The position numbers and the translations under genes are program-made. 46,263 nt of DNA. It comes from Deltaproteobacteria bacterium. GTDB lineage: Bacteria > Desulfobacterota > Desulfobacteria > Desulfobacterales > Desulfobacteraceae. Shown here in pieces: positions 45,334 through 46,263 of this stretch. The stretch lies in the NCBI GenBank assembly GCA_013151635.1, contig JAADHV010000045.1:1-46263 (forward strand). The letters run 5' to 3'. The notes beneath the pieces were generated by a model that had not been told where the DNA came from, searched no databases, and saw nothing but the letters and a program-made list of their open reading frames with translations. Every line of letters begins with the position of its first letter. Positions within the stretch are counted from its first letter, which is position 1.

Positions 45334-45362
45334 AAATTCTGGCCGTTTTATAGCCAGAATTT
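45334..45362. repeat. Perfect 10-bp inverted repeat
   Basis: AAATTCTGGC and GCCAGAATTT flank nine bases. It lies just upstream of the promoter of the Mrp operon and 155 bases from the integrase remnant. It could be an operator, a factor-independent hairpin without a T tract, or an end of a small mobile element. From here to 45516 I see nothing else. Confidence 0.5.
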
Positions 45363-45516
45363 ATCTATATCAAGTCTATCACAAAGGCAAGGATTAAATT
45401 GATCAAAAAAATAGAGAATTAAAAATGATCAGTTTCATGAAGGCATCATCCCCATTATAATCTGAAGACTTGACCATTTTTGAATTCGTTCAAGAAGGAC
45501 ATAAAGAAATTAGAGC

Positions 45517-45670
45517 TTAGCACAATGTAGAAAAAACGACCTGTAGATCCAAAGGACTTTTTAATTCTTTGATCGTTCTGGATTTAACAGTGTGCGTGTA
45601 AATCATTGTTGTTCTGACATCGCTGTGCCCCAATAAGCTCCTGAATCGTCCTGATATCGAGACCTTGTAT
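45517..45670 (-). pseudogene. Frameshifted C-terminal remnant of an integron-type tyrosine recombinase
   Basis: About 50 codons remain. One frame reads QGLDIRTIQE, then a single-base shift at about 45637 leads into LLGHSDVRTTMIYTHTVK and finally KSPLD, together the well-known end of IntI-like integrases with the HxxR-adjacent and catalytic tyrosine region. Sequence upstream is unrelated and AT-rich, so the rest of the gene has been lost. No attC repeats were seen within the window. Confidence 0.75.
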
Positions 45671-46263
45671 AAAGAATAAAAATAGTCAATAAAATCAAAT
45701 AGATAATATTTAACATAAAAATGACAAAAATTTATCAGCAAAAAGAGGTAACGACTGACTCGGTTATAAAAAAATCGGCGTGGTCGTGCAAAGCTCTCCC
45801 TTGATAGATCTGAGCGAGCCATGTTACCAGCAAACCGACGGTAGAGGAAAAAATAACTCCAGGGAATTGAGACCACTGTCAAGTCAAGTTTCGTTCAGAA
45901 CACATTACTCCTCCATTCGGATTCACTGTATGTACAGAGCTAATGAATACCTTTTACCTTCGCTCTTGACTTTCAGCCCTTCACCCTGTCCGGGGCATTA
46001 CCCCCGATATTTGGCTACTATGACGTCTGCCGGGTAGATGGGCTTTGCCCACTCTGCGGGTTGCCTGCGGCAATCGCCTCGTTCCTCGGCCCTGCCCCAT
46101 CACCCGCCAGGTTACCCTGGCAGGCGCAATGAAACCTCTTTTACAGATGATGCCCATTGTTCGTGTCTCATTACCGTCGGCAACAGCCGGTGATGCCTGG
46201 ACCTTGGTGACCCGGTGTGGTCCATGCCGGGAGTTGTTGCAAAAGATGCTCAATGCATGCAAA
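45671..46263. other. Unrecognised stretch, AT-rich then GC-rich with many hairpins
   Basis: No convincing gene. From about 45960 the sequence becomes clearly richer in G+C than the rest of the window and contains four short perfect hairpins: 45991-46006, 46040-46050, 46061-46073 and 46106-46121. Open frames on both strands (for instance 45780-46037 plus and 45981-46262 minus) have odd composition and no family features. Structured, non-coding DNA beside an integrase scrap suggests part of a mobile element such as a group II intron leader, but this is not proven. Confidence 0.4.

Noticed and set aside
45780-46037. Plus-strand 85-codon frame near the right edge
   Set aside because: Composition and residues are unlike a real protein, and it overlaps hairpin-rich sequence and the upstream part of the minus-strand integrase-containing frame.

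Overview
The window looks like chromosomal DNA from a Gram-negative, AT-rich anaerobe, most probably a marine sulfate-reducing Desulfobacterota of the Desulfobacula/Desulfobacter type. This is inferred from protein style and gene content (SulP and SLC13 anion carriers, many hybrid and stand-alone receivers, an Mbh/Mrp-like antiporter operon, a sigma-54 regulator); no rRNA or tRNA is present to prove it. Most of the window is densely packed with genes; the last 1 kb is not.

Layout. 1-5.4 kb (minus): cell-shape and cell-wall genes, ldcA, a serine beta-lactamase-family hydrolase, then mreB-mreC-mreD-mrdA (mrdA runs off the left edge). 5.6-10.1 kb: a GAF-PAS hybrid histidine kinase, a cupin and a U32 iron-sulfur protein. 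10.2-12.2 kb (minus): a KtrAB-like K+ system. 12.5-13.9 kb: an ammonium transporter behind a sigma-54-type promoter. 14.0-17.3 kb (minus): an HTH-EIIA fusion, a CBS-containing ClC and a universal stress protein. 17.8-21.4 kb: a SulP carrier with a large inserted loop, facing a left-handed beta-helix protein.

21.6-35.8 kb (plus) is the most unusual part. A PAS/AAA+/Fis sigma-54 activator, a NifX-like protein and a lone receiver are followed by a near-perfect sigma-54 promoter (23945-23960) with an inverted repeat and an IHF-like site placed as expected upstream. Downstream lie two tandem proteins joining a degenerate cytidylate-kinase-like domain, a BON-like domain and a receiver, then a membrane histidine kinase, an SLC13-type carrier with RCK_C domains, a third kinase-like/BON paralogue without receiver, a second SulP, and TrkA-TrkH. 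The genes are co-directional and closely spaced, so they may form one roughly 12-kb signalling and ion-transport operon.

35.8-45.2 kb (minus) is a convergent operon. It begins with a receiver protein related to the receivers above, continues with Mrp/Mbh-type genes (E, F, G, DUF4040, B, C, two D-like subunits, two very small membrane proteins, a third ND5-like subunit) and ends with two stand-alone cyclic-nucleotide-binding-fold proteins. The inferred theme is control of K+, Na+/H+, chloride, ammonium and sulfate-type anions by phosphorelay and possibly nucleotide signals.

45.5-46.3 kb holds a frameshifted C-terminal scrap of an integron-type tyrosine recombinase and a GC-rich, hairpin-rich stretch without a convincing gene, probably the edge of a decayed mobile element.
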